Shown here one piece after another: positions 48,659-58,493 of a stretch of DNA of 64,000 nucleotides; positions within the stretch are counted from its first letter, which is position 1; each line of letters starts with the position of its first letter. Both the position numbers and the translations under genes were made by a program. The notes under the pieces are model-generated. The model saw only the letters and a list, made by a program, of their open reading frames with translations, ran no database searches and was not told the origin of the DNA. Source of the DNA: Pestalotiopsis fici W106-1 (Eukaryota; Ascomycota; Sordariomycetes; Amphisphaeriales; Sporocadaceae); assembly GCF_000516985.1 (NCBI RefSeq), contig NW_006917097.1, positions 248,001 through 312,000 of the forward strand, in the 5' to 3' direction.

Positions 48659-50872
48659 CTAGGCGTCGACGTTTTGGTGGTCGACACCATCAACGGCCGT
48701 CTCTGCCAGCCACTGGCCTAAACGCTCCAATCTGGGCGCCGACCATCGTGCACCGGCTCTTGCAATCATAGGGGTGTACTTCCAGGTGACTAAAGCGGCG
48801 ATTCCGGCAGATGCAGTCTTGAGATATCTCTTATCAATTCGGTAGTATCTGTTCGACTGTTGACGCTCGTTGGCGAGTTCTGTCTTGAGCTTATTTCTCT
48901 CCCTTTCACCAATTTCTGCTCGTTTTCGCTCGTCCTCGAGATTCTTGTTGACAGTTTCGAGCTGCGCCATATGATTCTTGTTGGCAGCTTCGAGCTGTGC
49001 CTCATGGTTCTTGTTGGCAGCTTCGAGCTGTGCCTCATGGCTCTTGTTGGCAACTTCGAGCTGGGCCTCAAGTTGGGCGATACGACGGCGATCTTCACGG
49101 CCCTGATCCTCATCGTCGGGCAGCTGATTGCCGGGCATGCTGCGCTGGTTCTTGAGCATCTCCTCGAATCGTCCAAAGCGGTTGTCGATCTTGTCATTGA
49201 TGGCGGCGTATCCGTCACAATTATGACCATGAAGTGTGCCCTCTACGACTTGCTTCTTGACGGTGGTCGTCTTTGAGCTCGGCAGGGCATTATCAACCAT
49301 AGTCTGCCCCTCGTCGTCAGCGTCATCACCATCCTTGTTATTTCCGCCGCCGTTGTTGGGGCTGCTCGTCAATGATGATTGACCGTTCTTCTCTGCATTC
49401 ATAAACTTGTCAAGCTTCGTTGCTCGGGCTGGGAGAGTAACCAGCTCGTTGTTGTGCGCGGTTCCGTGGCCACCGTAGGCTGTGAGGTCGATAGGCATCA
49501 AATCGGAGAAGAAGAACTGGCATTGGCGATAGAATTCTAGGTTGAAGCGTTTGATGGCGTCCTTGACAATTGGGGGCTCGTGACCGAATGAGAAGCACCG
49601 GATAATTTCATATTGGATGAGGGTTAAAGCAACCATTTCCTTTCCTATCCACATCTTCTTCCACCCCTTCCAAGCTGTTGTAGCCGAGACTGTGTCTTGT
49701 GGGTTGCATGCTCGAATATTCTTGATGATATTGTCTCTTACGTCGTTAGGCAAGCCTTTTCGGACCAAACTAACCATTGCACTATGTGCTTCGTTGATGT
49801 CGGCCACTGACAAGGACTTGCGTCTCTCGGGACCCATGTAGTACAAGCTATCGTCAATCTCGACGATTTGCTCTGGACTTAATCTGAGCAGCTTGACACC
49901 ATCTTTCGACTCGACATTTTCTGATAAATCGATATTCGGGAAGGCAATAATGTCCTTGATCAAGATGTCCTCATCGGTGAAGTACGTCGGCGCCCCAACC
50001 GAATATTCGTATTTGGCCATCATCATGACTTGAGTGCCACTCAGATGATGAAGTCTCACACGGAATCTCTTCGATCCTCGATGGTGCCTGTGCATGTATT
50101 CATGCGTGAAGACGAAATATTTCTCATGAATATCATATCGATCATTCTGGCCCGGTGGCATCACTGACATTCGTTCTGCTGCTGTGGTGCCAACATGTTG
50201 GTGCTGATAAGCACGCCGAATGCCCCTGCTAATTTGGGCATCGTCCAAAGCCATAAGGTTCAGAACATCCTTAATGACTGGTGGCCATCGAGGGTCTTCA
50301 CTTGGTATGTCTCGAGCGTCATCAGCGTTTATAGGCTCCTCTCTCTTCTCGGGCATACGTTCTCCGTTACTGATGCTCAAATGGAGAACCATCTTGGGCC
50401 TTTTCTTTGCGTCAGGGTTATTCAGGCTGCTAGACGAAGCATCGCTATCATCGTTGGCAGTTACATCATTGATAGCTTTGTCGGCAAAAGTGACCTTCTT
50501 CTTCTTCTTCTCGACGATCTCTGCCTGGCCCTCTCCGAGTGCGGGCATGTCTGAGTTGCGTTTGCTGGCAGCGACGTCTTCTGTCATTGTTGGCTGAGGG
50601 GCGCTTGTGGGCTCCTCGGCCGTGTTCGACTGACCGCCACCAGCATCTGCGTCATCTGCGTCATCTGCGTCATCTTCGTCATCTTCGTCGCTGAAGTCGA
50701 ACAATTTATTGGCCTCTCGATCTTGAGCTCTCTGCGCCGCGTCCATCAAGCTCATTAACGAGACCGGCCCATCTCCATCGCTGTCATCGTCGTCGTCCTC
50801 GTCGTCATCTGGCTCTCTCTTGCCACGATCCTCTTTGGTCGGCTTCGTGGCCGGGGAGCGCTGGTTTGCCAT
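48659..50872 (-). CDS. Uncharacterised coiled-coil protein, paralogue A of a divergent pair
   Basis: Family not recognised. Single exon, 737 residues from the ATG at 50872 (MANQRSPATK), matching the start of paralogue B (MADRPK). An ATG at 50899 is an alternative; the frame opens to 51004 but begins there with GTG. Order: acidic Asp-rich N terminus (DDDEDDDDDSDGDG, DDADDADDADAGGG) and a basic patch EKKKKKVTF; a shared core at about 191-461 (EDPRWP, GIRRAYQHQH, LHHLSG, AKYEY, TTAWKGW, EIIRCFSFG, FYRQCQFF); a polar linker; a coiled coil with four 11-residue repeats (AQLEAANKNHE type, about 599-643); then a conserved segment at about 683-710, TASAGIAALVTWKYTP and GARWSAPRL, mildly hydrophobic. 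No signal peptide. Looks like a soluble or nuclear protein with a possible C-terminal membrane-contact segment. Intact frame. Confidence 0.8.
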   Translation of the reverse strand: MANQRSPATKPTKEDRGKREPDDDEDDDDDSDGDGPVSLMSLMDAAQRAQDREANKLFDFSDEDDEDDADDADDADAGGGQSNTAEEPTSAPQPTMTEDVAASKRNSDMPALGEGQAEIVEKKKKKVTFADKAINDVTANDDSDASSSSLNNPDAKKRPKMVLHLSISNGERMPEKREEPINADDARDIPSEDPRWPPVIKDVLNLMALDDAQISRGIRRAYQHQHVGTTAAERMSVMPPGQNDRYDIHEKYFVFTHEYMHRHHRGSKRFRVRLHHLSGTQVMMMAKYEYSVGAPTYFTDEDILIKDIIAFPNIDLSENVESKDGVKLLRLSPEQIVEIDDSLYYMGPERRKSLSVADINEAHSAMVSLVRKGLPNDVRDNIIKNIRACNPQDTVSATTAWKGWKKMWIGKEMVALTLIQYEIIRCFSFGHEPPIVKDAIKRFNLEFYRQCQFFFSDLMPIDLTAYGGHGTAHNNELVTLPARATKLDKFMNAEKNGQSSLTSSPNNGGGNNKDGDDADDEGQTMVDNALPSSKTTTVKKQVVEGTLHGHNCDGYAAINDKIDNRFGRFEEMLKNQRSMPGNQLPDDEDQGREDRRRIAQLEAQLEVANKSHEAQLEAANKNHEAQLEAANKNHMAQLETVNKNLEDERKRAEIGERERNKLKTELANERQQSNRYYRIDKRYLKTASAGIAALVTWKYTPMIARAGARWSAPRLERLGQWLAETAVDGVDHQNVDA
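48944..49075 (-). repeat. In-frame 33-bp repeat, four copies, in paralogue A
   Basis: Units at 48944, 48977, 49010 and 49043, each encoding an 11-residue coiled-coil unit (AQLE-x-N/K pattern, hendecad spacing). The two central copies differ by one base, pointing to recent expansion. Confidence 0.85.
50640..50692 (-). repeat. 9-bp Asp/Ala repeat in paralogue A
   Basis: GTCATCTGC units on the plus strand encode the DDADDADDA run of the acidic N terminus, flanked by GTCATCTTC units (DED). Confidence 0.7.
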
Positions 50873-51460
50873 GATTGGCTTCGCTGGGTGTCTGATCATT
50901 GGTGGTGTCTGATTGCTTTGGGTGATTCTCAAGGGGAAGGGATTTGAAGGGCTTGGGTATCTGTTGGCTTGGGTACGTGATAGTTGATGATACTTGCTGT
51001 ACACTTGACCAAATCAAATTGTGGTGGGGGAAAGAAAGGGAAAGAAGCTGGGTTGGAAAGTTGAGGGTTCCGGAGAAAATTAGAGGCACGCGAGAATCGC
51101 AATTCTTAATGCCGAGAAAGTGCGAAAATTTTTCAAATTCTTCAATACCAGTCAATGAATGGCAAGAACGCGATTGTCTCTCAATGTGGATATGCTAAAT
51201 AGCAGGAAGAAGAACAATCAAGCCATCGCTTCAGTCGTAAGAATTTGAGGTCCTGCCACTAACAATCGCAACAAACAATTGACAACACTTCATCACCACA
51301 CTCTTTCCTTTACTATCAAGCAGCACCTTCAATTAAGGCATTCTCAGCCATTCTGCGCCGTGATCATTATCATCAAACCCCCAAACATTCCCACCACCAT
51401 TAAAGAACACCGAAGAGCCACCAGCGGCTGTTAGACGTCGAACGCTCTAGGACAGCAACC
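50873..51460. promoter_or_regulatory. Divergent promoter of paralogues A and B
   Basis: 588 bp between two divergent ATGs. The plus side (51280-51440) is CT- and CA-rich, suitable as leader of B. Shared location would allow co-expression of the pair. Confidence 0.5.
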
Positions 51461-53281
51461 ATGGCTGATCGTCCAAAGGATGATGGTGGCCAGCCATCAT
51501 CCGTCAGAGGAAAAAATGACAACCACCGCAGTAAGGTTCTCTCGCGCAAGGGGCGCAACTCAACGACTCGGCTCATGGAGATGGACCTCGACTACGGCTT
51601 GTCCTCCAGCTCCGACGACGACGACCTCCCACAGAAAGATGGTCGCCCAGTCACACACCTGGTACTGAGCGCGGGCGAGCGCTACACTACGAAAGAGGAG
51701 GAAGTTATTGGAAAAGACGTCTACTTCACCACTGACTACGACCCAAGATGGTCCGACAATATGCGCAAGGTTCTAAACTTTTTGACGCAGCACCCTAACC
51801 ATCTTCTCGCCGAGGGCATTCGTAGAGTTTACAAATATCAGCACCTCACCAAGGACCACAAGGACAAGACCCGATACATGCCCATCGGAGAGGAGCTACC
51901 GCCGGTCGACCAGCGCGAGCGCCCGTTGGTGTTCACTCACGCAAACATGAAAACCCACGCGATCGGATCAGCATTTCGGCGTCTCAGAATCCATCATTTG
52001 AGTGGAGAGCAATGCTTGTTTATGGCTCAATACGAGTTCCTCACTATGGCACCCTCGTTGTTCGTTGATGAGGGTATATTCATCAAAGATGTGATTGTGA
52101 CGCCCGATATCGACCAAGCCTCTGGAGCCGAACTCCGAAATGGCGTTCGAATATTCCATCTGAGCCCCGGACAGAAAGCCAGAGTCGAAGCGAGCATGTA
52201 TGACGCGACGCCCGACAACGCTTGGAACATGAACTTCTTTCGATCCACAATGGTCTCACTGATTCGATCTGGATTACCCGCCGCGGTTCGCGAAAATGTC
52301 GAGTTAAACCTGAGAGCATGCGACCCGAGCAAGGAGGTCTCAGAAACGACCGCATGGAAGGGCTGGGAACAGAGATGGCCCGATGGCGAAACAATGGTTC
52401 CGTTGACATTGACCGAGTACGAGATCATGCGGTGCTTTTTGCTGGGTCGCGAGCATGCCAAAGTCACGTCTGCAGTAGAGAATTTTGGTCTGCAATGCTA
52501 TCGACAATCATTGATTATGTTTATTGGATGGCAGCCGATTAAGCTGAACGGCGATGGACACGGGGAGACTATCGCCAATGGTGAAGTTGTCTTGCCCGGC
52601 CAGGCAAAAAGCAGCTTCTTGATGGGATCAACCCCTCAAAACGCTTTGGAGATATCTAGCGATGATGAGAACACGGCTCCATTCCCCAAGAAAGGACGTT
52701 CCATCATCAAAGTTGGTCCGGCCGCCAGTGTTGCCGATCTCGAGGCCAAGGTGAAGAAAGCGGAGGAAAACCTGGCAGCAAAGACGCAAGAGTTGAAGAC
52801 GGCCATTGACGAAAGAAATCTTTTGCAACAGACAATCGATGGCGAAAGACGACGATCCAGCCAATACTTTCGCATCAAGAAAAGCCATGTCAAGACGCTT
52901 TCCGCCGGAGTTGCAGCACTTGTCGCCTGGAAATATACTCCAAAGCTGATGCATATGGGTGCCCGATGGTCTGCACCTAGACTGCAACAACTGGGTCGTT
53001 ATTTAGCCAATGTCACCAACGAGCCGGCTTACCAGCTGGGCAACGCCACCACCGAGGTGGTTCACCAGTTAGCCAATGTCACCAACGAGCCGGATTACCA
53101 GCTGGGCAACGCCACCACCGAGGTGATTCACCAGTTAGGCAATGTCACCAACGAGCCGGCTTACCAGCTGGGCAACGCCACCACCGAGGTGGTTCACCAG
53201 TTAGCCAATGTCACCAACGAGCCGGAGTACCAGCTGGACAATGCCACCGCCGAGTTGTTTGACGACCTAGGCGACGCTTGA
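51461..53281 (+). CDS. Uncharacterised coiled-coil protein, paralogue B of a divergent pair
   Basis: Family not recognised; clear paralogue of the gene at 48659-50872. Single exon, 606 residues. Shared core at about 93-363: DPRWSDNMRKVLNFL, GIRRVYKYQH, RLRIHHLSGEQCLFMAQYEF, IFIKDVIVTPDID, FHLSPGQ, TMVSLIRSGLPAAVREN, TTAWKGW, LTLTEYEIMRCF and YRQSLIMF. A shorter acidic N terminus (SSSSDDDD), a coiled coil at about 425-463 (LEAKVKKAEENLAAKTQEL), then the conserved segment at about 479 (TLSAGVAALVAWKYTP, GARWSAPRLQQLG). The tail is four near-identical 22-residue repeats (LANVTNEP, YQLGNATTEV units) containing several N-x-T sequons. No signal peptide. The conserved core and C-terminal segment in both members argue that these are functional parts. 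Function unknown; an allorecognition or defence role is speculation from context. Confidence 0.82.
   Translation: MADRPKDDGGQPSSVRGKNDNHRSKVLSRKGRNSTTRLMEMDLDYGLSSSSDDDDLPQKDGRPVTHLVLSAGERYTTKEEEVIGKDVYFTTDYDPRWSDNMRKVLNFLTQHPNHLLAEGIRRVYKYQHLTKDHKDKTRYMPIGEELPPVDQRERPLVFTHANMKTHAIGSAFRRLRIHHLSGEQCLFMAQYEFLTMAPSLFVDEGIFIKDVIVTPDIDQASGAELRNGVRIFHLSPGQKARVEASMYDATPDNAWNMNFFRSTMVSLIRSGLPAAVRENVELNLRACDPSKEVSETTAWKGWEQRWPDGETMVPLTLTEYEIMRCFLLGREHAKVTSAVENFGLQCYRQSLIMFIGWQPIKLNGDGHGETIANGEVVLPGQAKSSFLMGSTPQNALEISSDDENTAPFPKKGRSIIKVGPAASVADLEAKVKKAEENLAAKTQELKTAIDERNLLQQTIDGERRRSSQYFRIKKSHVKTLSAGVAALVAWKYTPKLMHMGARWSAPRLQQLGRYLANVTNEPAYQLGNATTEVVHQLANVTNEPDYQLGNATTEVIHQLGNVTNEPAYQLGNATTEVVHQLANVTNEPEYQLDNATAELFDDLGDA
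53003..53266 (+). repeat. In-frame 66-bp tandem repeat, four copies, in paralogue B
   Basis: Units begin at 53003, 53069, 53135 and 53201. Copies 1-3 differ at only a few bases; copy 4 is more diverged. The unit encodes 22 residues with the pattern NVTNEP then YQLGNAT. Near-identity of synonymous positions indicates recent expansion or homogenisation. Confidence 0.9.
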
Positions 53282-53991
53282 TAGCAATGAGGAAGGCGAG
53301 ATTTGCTTATGAAAGTCTGGGACCATAGCTAAACGTATGATTTGTGGCTAAAGACTGCAAGGGACGGGGAATGGCCACCCCTATAAACCATGAATAATGG
53401 TCACCTATTTCGACAGGTAGTCGATATGTGTCATTTAGGCACAGCTAATTGCAGTATACCCATCATCTTCAAGACTTTTTCAGTGTCCATGTGAATAATA
53501 ACGCTTGTTTATTTGTTTATGTATTAGAGTCTCTGCTGGTTTAAACGTCAGAGGTCGGACTACCTAACCCTGCGTTGAAATTTCAAAATTTCTTGTGGCA
53601 AATTATAGCGACAAAGCTGGAAAAAACAAAGACGGGTTGCGATTATGACCATGCCCGCTCACCATTTGTGATAATCGACGGCCCCAGTATTAGATGATCT
53701 TTTGCTTTTTGACATTCCAAAATAATTGGTGGTAAGGTATAGTGAAAGAGCAAAGACGTGGCTATTGTTAAATTCAGCGACGATCGGTGGCCGAAATTAA
53801 CTAGAGAATGACGGCCAGATAATTGAAGCTTATCAAATGGCTGTGTGCGATGAAGTTGATATATGGTTAGCCGGAGGTATTCCACGTCGACCAGAAGGTT
53901 TTCTGCGGCCGAGGAACCTTTCTTCGCGTTGGTGATCCTAGTGATTCAGGCGTATGTACGCGGGCGGAACGCTTTCTGTTTTAGCTTTTTT
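53282..53991. other. Convergent 3' region between paralogue B and the ubiquitin-like/C2H2 gene
   Basis: AT-rich, no gene supported. Two imperfectly similar ~70-bp stretches (about 53576-53645 and 53714-53785; shared TTCCAAAAT, TATAG and CAAAGACG) suggest an old duplication. Confidence 0.4.
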
Positions 53992-56900
53992 CTAAAGAGC
54001 GTCAGCATTGCTTTCGAATGATGGCCGGAGGGTAAGGTAATTTACCCGAGTGTTTCCGATCGTCCGTATGGTAGTAGACGCGCTTGGTTGATGATTATCA
54101 ACGGCACTCGACAGGTACCTACGGGCAATCGCTGCCTGTTCTGGGGTCTCCTTTGACAGCCTGTAAGTAATCGGCGCCGGTGGTTCCAAAGGCGTGGCGT
54201 CGATGACTGCTTGTATATCTGGAGGCAAACCGACCCAGGGCTCAATAACATTACAGCGGTGCAGTGCCATAACTTCATCGTCAAGGAACCGTTTATCGCA
54301 TCCGTTGCATTTCGGATGCTCAGCGAGATGCTGATCTATATCGCGGTTCCTGCTGCATCGAAATTGACAGCCTTGGACTATACAAGGACGATGACTGGCG
54401 TACAAATGAGCCGTTTTCGACTTTTTTGTGTTGCACATCCCCCGCGAAAATTTACAGATATCACATTGTTCTCGACCATCGGCAAGGGTCGTCCACAGCC
54501 CGTCGCCGCTGGTATCCCAATAGCCTTTTACCTGGAAACGGCTGTCTTCCATATCATCATTTACAGCTTGGATAGCCGTGTGCCAACGCGTGTTGTGCTC
54601 GTCGAGGTCTGCTGCGCTCGGAAAGATACATAGGCAATGACCACACCATACCATTTCATGTATTGGTGATGCCAAGTGATCGCGAAGCTTTTCGTAGGAC
54701 CGGAACTTGTCGGTGCAAAGTATACATTGTACTTTTGGGATGTGCTTATCTTTGACATGTCTTTCCAAACTAGAAAAACTTACAATATCGGCGCACCATG
54801 GACATCGCGCTGGGACAAAGCCACGATTCGCTTTGAAAACTCTTTGTAAAGTCTCGGCCGAAGGGTGGATTGTGAGAAGGTGGAAGTTTAGATCGATCTT
54901 GGTAATGAAACTGTTTTGACATCCACTGATGTCACATTTGTGCCGATGGGGGACCTTCTCATGGACCACAAGATCGCCATCATGAGCCACCACCGACCAT
55001 GGCAGATGGCATAGTGAACAAAATTTGCGTATCTCCATGACTTTGTGATCAATGACCAGATGAACGTGGAGCGCCTTTTTGTTCGTAAAGGACTCATGGC
55101 AGCCATCTTCCGGGCATTCCCCTGAGCCGCCAGGGAAATGAAAGTTTGTCATGTGAGTGTGCCAATTATTCGCAGAAGTCCATGGTTTGTTATCATTGCA
55201 TCCATATGGACAAGTGAGGTGATTCTTCCAATAATCAGTCAAATCTTGATCATCTTGTGTATGCTCTTGTAGACGGTGGTCGTCGAGGTCGCTTGCCGTT
55301 GCAAACCTTCGAAAACAGCCTGGTGCATTGCAAAGCATGGGTCGTTGGCGGCTGTGGGTATCTTGATAATGCCTTAATAGCCCTGCGATAGAGCTGCAAG
55401 TTATATTACAGAAGCGACAACGGAGATCGATTGCGATACCCCCTTGAGACCAGGCCTCGATGGGCAGGAGGATCGAGGTGTCGTATTCTCTATGCGGCGG
55501 AAAAGCGCCGCAAACAGTCTCAGAGAGGCCCCAGACCTGGTTTCCCAAACTGTCATCGATATCCCAAAGTGGATGCTGCCAGGGAACATCGCGAAGCACT
55601 AAAGGAAGGGTTTTCCAAGTTTCTGGATGGAAGTCGACCATGCCCATATTGATCATCATCGTGTCTATCGTAACTGTACACTTTTCTGCAGCCGAATTCC
55701 AATTCGTCGGATCAAAGATAGGATCGTCGACCTCGATGTCTCCGAATCCCGTCCGCATCTCGACTCCATGGTCAAACTTTTTGCAGAGCGAAGCTGCAAA
55801 AGCATGCTTTTGCCAAGGGACAATAGGGATGTTAAAACGGTCGACGATCGCTTCGCAGGCCAGTTCATTGAGCACCAAATTATCCGATAAGTCTCGTCCA
55901 TCAAGACAGAACTGTTCCTTCTTCGTTGCGATGCGCTCAAAAGTGATGTGAGCGCAAGAGTATAGGATTTTGACGGGAGATAGACCAATCTCGGCTATAC
56001 CGAATGCTTCCGCCCAATAATTGCAATGCTTGATGCGAAAAAAGCGGTGCGTACTCCATCGTCGAAGCATTTTCCAGTCCCAGCCCATAGCGATCGCCAT
56101 GTTAGCGGTTAGTGGAGTGAAAGGAAAGAATACCCAATCATTTCCATCGCTTATGGTGCAGCATGCGAGAAATTCTTTCTTTGATAGGCCGTGACTGGCG
56201 GCGATTTTAAGCAAGGTCTCCTTGACCGTCGAAATGCTTAAATCATCATCACCCTTCCTTGTCCAATAATGGCCGCTAAAGACTCCATCCCAATTTGTCA
56301 AAGTACTGCGGAATCTCTCAAGCTCGGCGTCAGTGCTCGTCGACCGTCCCGTACGCATAGCTTCCAACATCAGGGCTGGATCACGGTTTCTCCGGATGGT
56401 ATTAACCCATTGCTTATGCCTTTGTACATGCTTGCTATGGCATTGATATTTCTCTTGAAGAATTGCCACGTTCGCTGCTGCATTGACGAGCCATTGAAGG
56501 CGGACTCTTTTGGCATCCCAATGTAGCGGACGATCCCAAGTCCGCATGATTTCTGCAGCGAGTGGGAGGGTCATAATAGACATATTGCGCTTGGTAAAAT
56601 TGAGAAAACTCTCTACCAATACGGTATTAGCCGCAACATGGTAACCAATGTGGCCACTCGGTGCGACGGCATAGTGATAAATTGATTCGAGCGAGCTTGA
56701 GACAGGTGATGCATCGAGACGTAAAGCACGGCCGGTATACGCAGAGAACACATGTATCATCTCGTCAGCGTTTGTCGACTGTGTATGATGTCCAAGCAGA
56801 TGATTGACTATCTGTGTTCGAAATTGAACTGGGTTGTCGTCGACGATGTCATCAAAGTTGCTGAACTTTTTGTCTACCACAAGTAGAAGATTATAAAGGC

Positions 56901-58382
56901 GGTCATTGAGGTCTTGTTTTAGGCGATCAATGGGGATCTTCATAATCGGATCTTCGCGCGGCTTCGAACGTGGAGGTCGCATCCTCTGTTTATTCTTCCG
57001 TAACTTCCTGGGATCTGGTTGAAGACCTAGCTTCTCAGCCCTGTAAAATAGTGACTCAATTTCTTTCCCCCTTTGGCTCTCTAGCTGATCATCTTCTTCA
57101 TCACCAACGGCGTCGAAAACCTCAGATTCACGTAGCGGTTGGAACTCATCGTCATCGGCGATCTCAAGATCTGAGTCGCTAACATCCTGGTCACTGGGGA
57201 CGTATTCATCGCAAGAATCATCGTCGTCGGGTACGTCTCTAAAGTTGGCGTCAGTGGCCGTTCTCTTCCCTTTGGTTTTGCCTGGAGCACCACTAAGCAG
57301 TCGGGGCAAAAATTCGAGGGTAGACCCATCCTGGATGTTGTAATCTCGCAGAACGAATTGAGAACGAAGAACCTTGCCGTGGTACGCAAGGTACGAAAAT
57401 TCCAGTGACTGTCCAAGTCGAGCGGCGATTTTTTCCACTAATGAAGCAAAAGAATCGTCGACGTTTACCAACACGGCAAGTGTGCGCTCGTCGGCCCTCA
57501 CAAATATTTGGACGACATGGGAGGCAGGGCTTCTATGAGCGCCGGACGGTGTATCTGAGTATGCATCATGTAAACTACCAAGCCAAGCGTGATACTCTGG
57601 CTGACAAGATGATACCAGACGCTGAGGAGTGAGGGACGGGGAGGACGTTGCAATAACGGGCGCCAACGATGACGAAGATGCCGGAGCAATATCGACACTG
57701 CTCCGAGAGCTGGAGAAGGTGAGCCAGTGGCGGTTCGCAGCCAATAACCTGCTTGCGATAGTCCCGAAAAGCCATGACAATCTGCCATATATCTCTCTGC
57801 GTTTGCAAGTAGTTGTTGTACAAAGCTGCCGGCGCTCCCGAGTAGACTTTTTGCGGGCGATATGAATCCTCATCCGACCCCGTTGAGGGCCTCGCAGGTA
57901 TCCGAGGCAATCAGTGAAGATGAGGACAATAAAAGTGAAGTAGGAGACGATAACAGCGATGGCCACCAGCAAGGAATGGACGACGCTGCTTGAACCGAAT
58001 GAACAGATAGACGAAGAAGTGAACACAATCTCGCTCAGTCGTCGACCAATAGCGGCCAACGATGTGCCAGACGGGAGCACTCCACACATGGTCATCGACA
58101 GCTATAACATGGTTAGCGAGCGTATTTTGTGAAATGGGAGAGACTCACGAGCATCATCTGCCAGAAGTACTGCAGAAGTCGGATTGTAGCAGGAGATGAG
58201 TTACAGCAGAACTTCTTTGCATTGGTCAAATTACCGCAACAATAGTCTGGCGTGCAACGGCATCTCAAACACTTTTTCGTCTTCAGCTCCGGATTGTCCT
58301 TCGCAGTGAAATGTGAGGCCGAACGCACTTCGCCGCAGCGAGTGCACTGCTGGAGGTCCAGCCCAACTGAGTTGCCGCACAT
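53992..58382 (-). CDS. Large protein with ubiquitin-like domain and C2H2 zinc-finger array
   Basis: Exons 58149-58382 and 53992-58101 join in frame to about 1447 residues, from MCGNSVGLD. Order: an N-terminal zinc knuckle (CTRC near 14, KCLRC near 34, plus further Cys pairs); a hydrophobic segment at about 120-142; a ubiquitin-like domain at about 273-350 (VVQIFVRADERTLAV, LAYHGKVLRSQFVLRDYNIQ, GSTLEFLPRLLSGA), whose end is GA rather than a processed GG; an acidic stretch; a basic patch (LRKNKQRMRPPRSKPRE); a ~600-residue middle of no family I know (AASHGLSKKEFLACC, NMAIAMGWDWKMLRRW, HCNYWAEAFG); then about ten C2H2-type fingers at 970-1358, some atypical. The frame of the 57620-57910 stretch is uncertain, because another frame also looks coding-like; an extra intron may exist. 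Could be a regulator or a domesticated element protein. Confidence 0.72.
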
Positions 58383-58493
58383 GGCGGGCCTCGTCCACGG
58401 TTGATGATCACCAACGGCGTGTTCTTGTGGATATTGTCGAACAGATGGATGAGATATCACAGTTTAATCGGTGGTTTATCGGAGGTACTAGAC

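Noticed and set aside
50873..51004. N-terminal extension of paralogue A to 51004
   Set aside because: The frame begins with GTG there, not ATG; ATG at 50872 (or 50899) fits the paralogue.
57575..57910. Separate small gene in the alternative minus frame
   Set aside because: Overlaps the giant gene's open frame and has no independent start or stop context; kept only as a frame-uncertainty finding.
53992..58382. Starship captain (DUF3435 tyrosine recombinase) or DDE transposase
   Set aside because: No recognisable R..HxxR..Y set or DDE block, and no terminal or target-site repeats were seen at the borders.
58383..58460. Start of the ubiquitin-like/C2H2 gene at 58460
   Set aside because: That codon is GTG; the first ATG in frame is at 58382.
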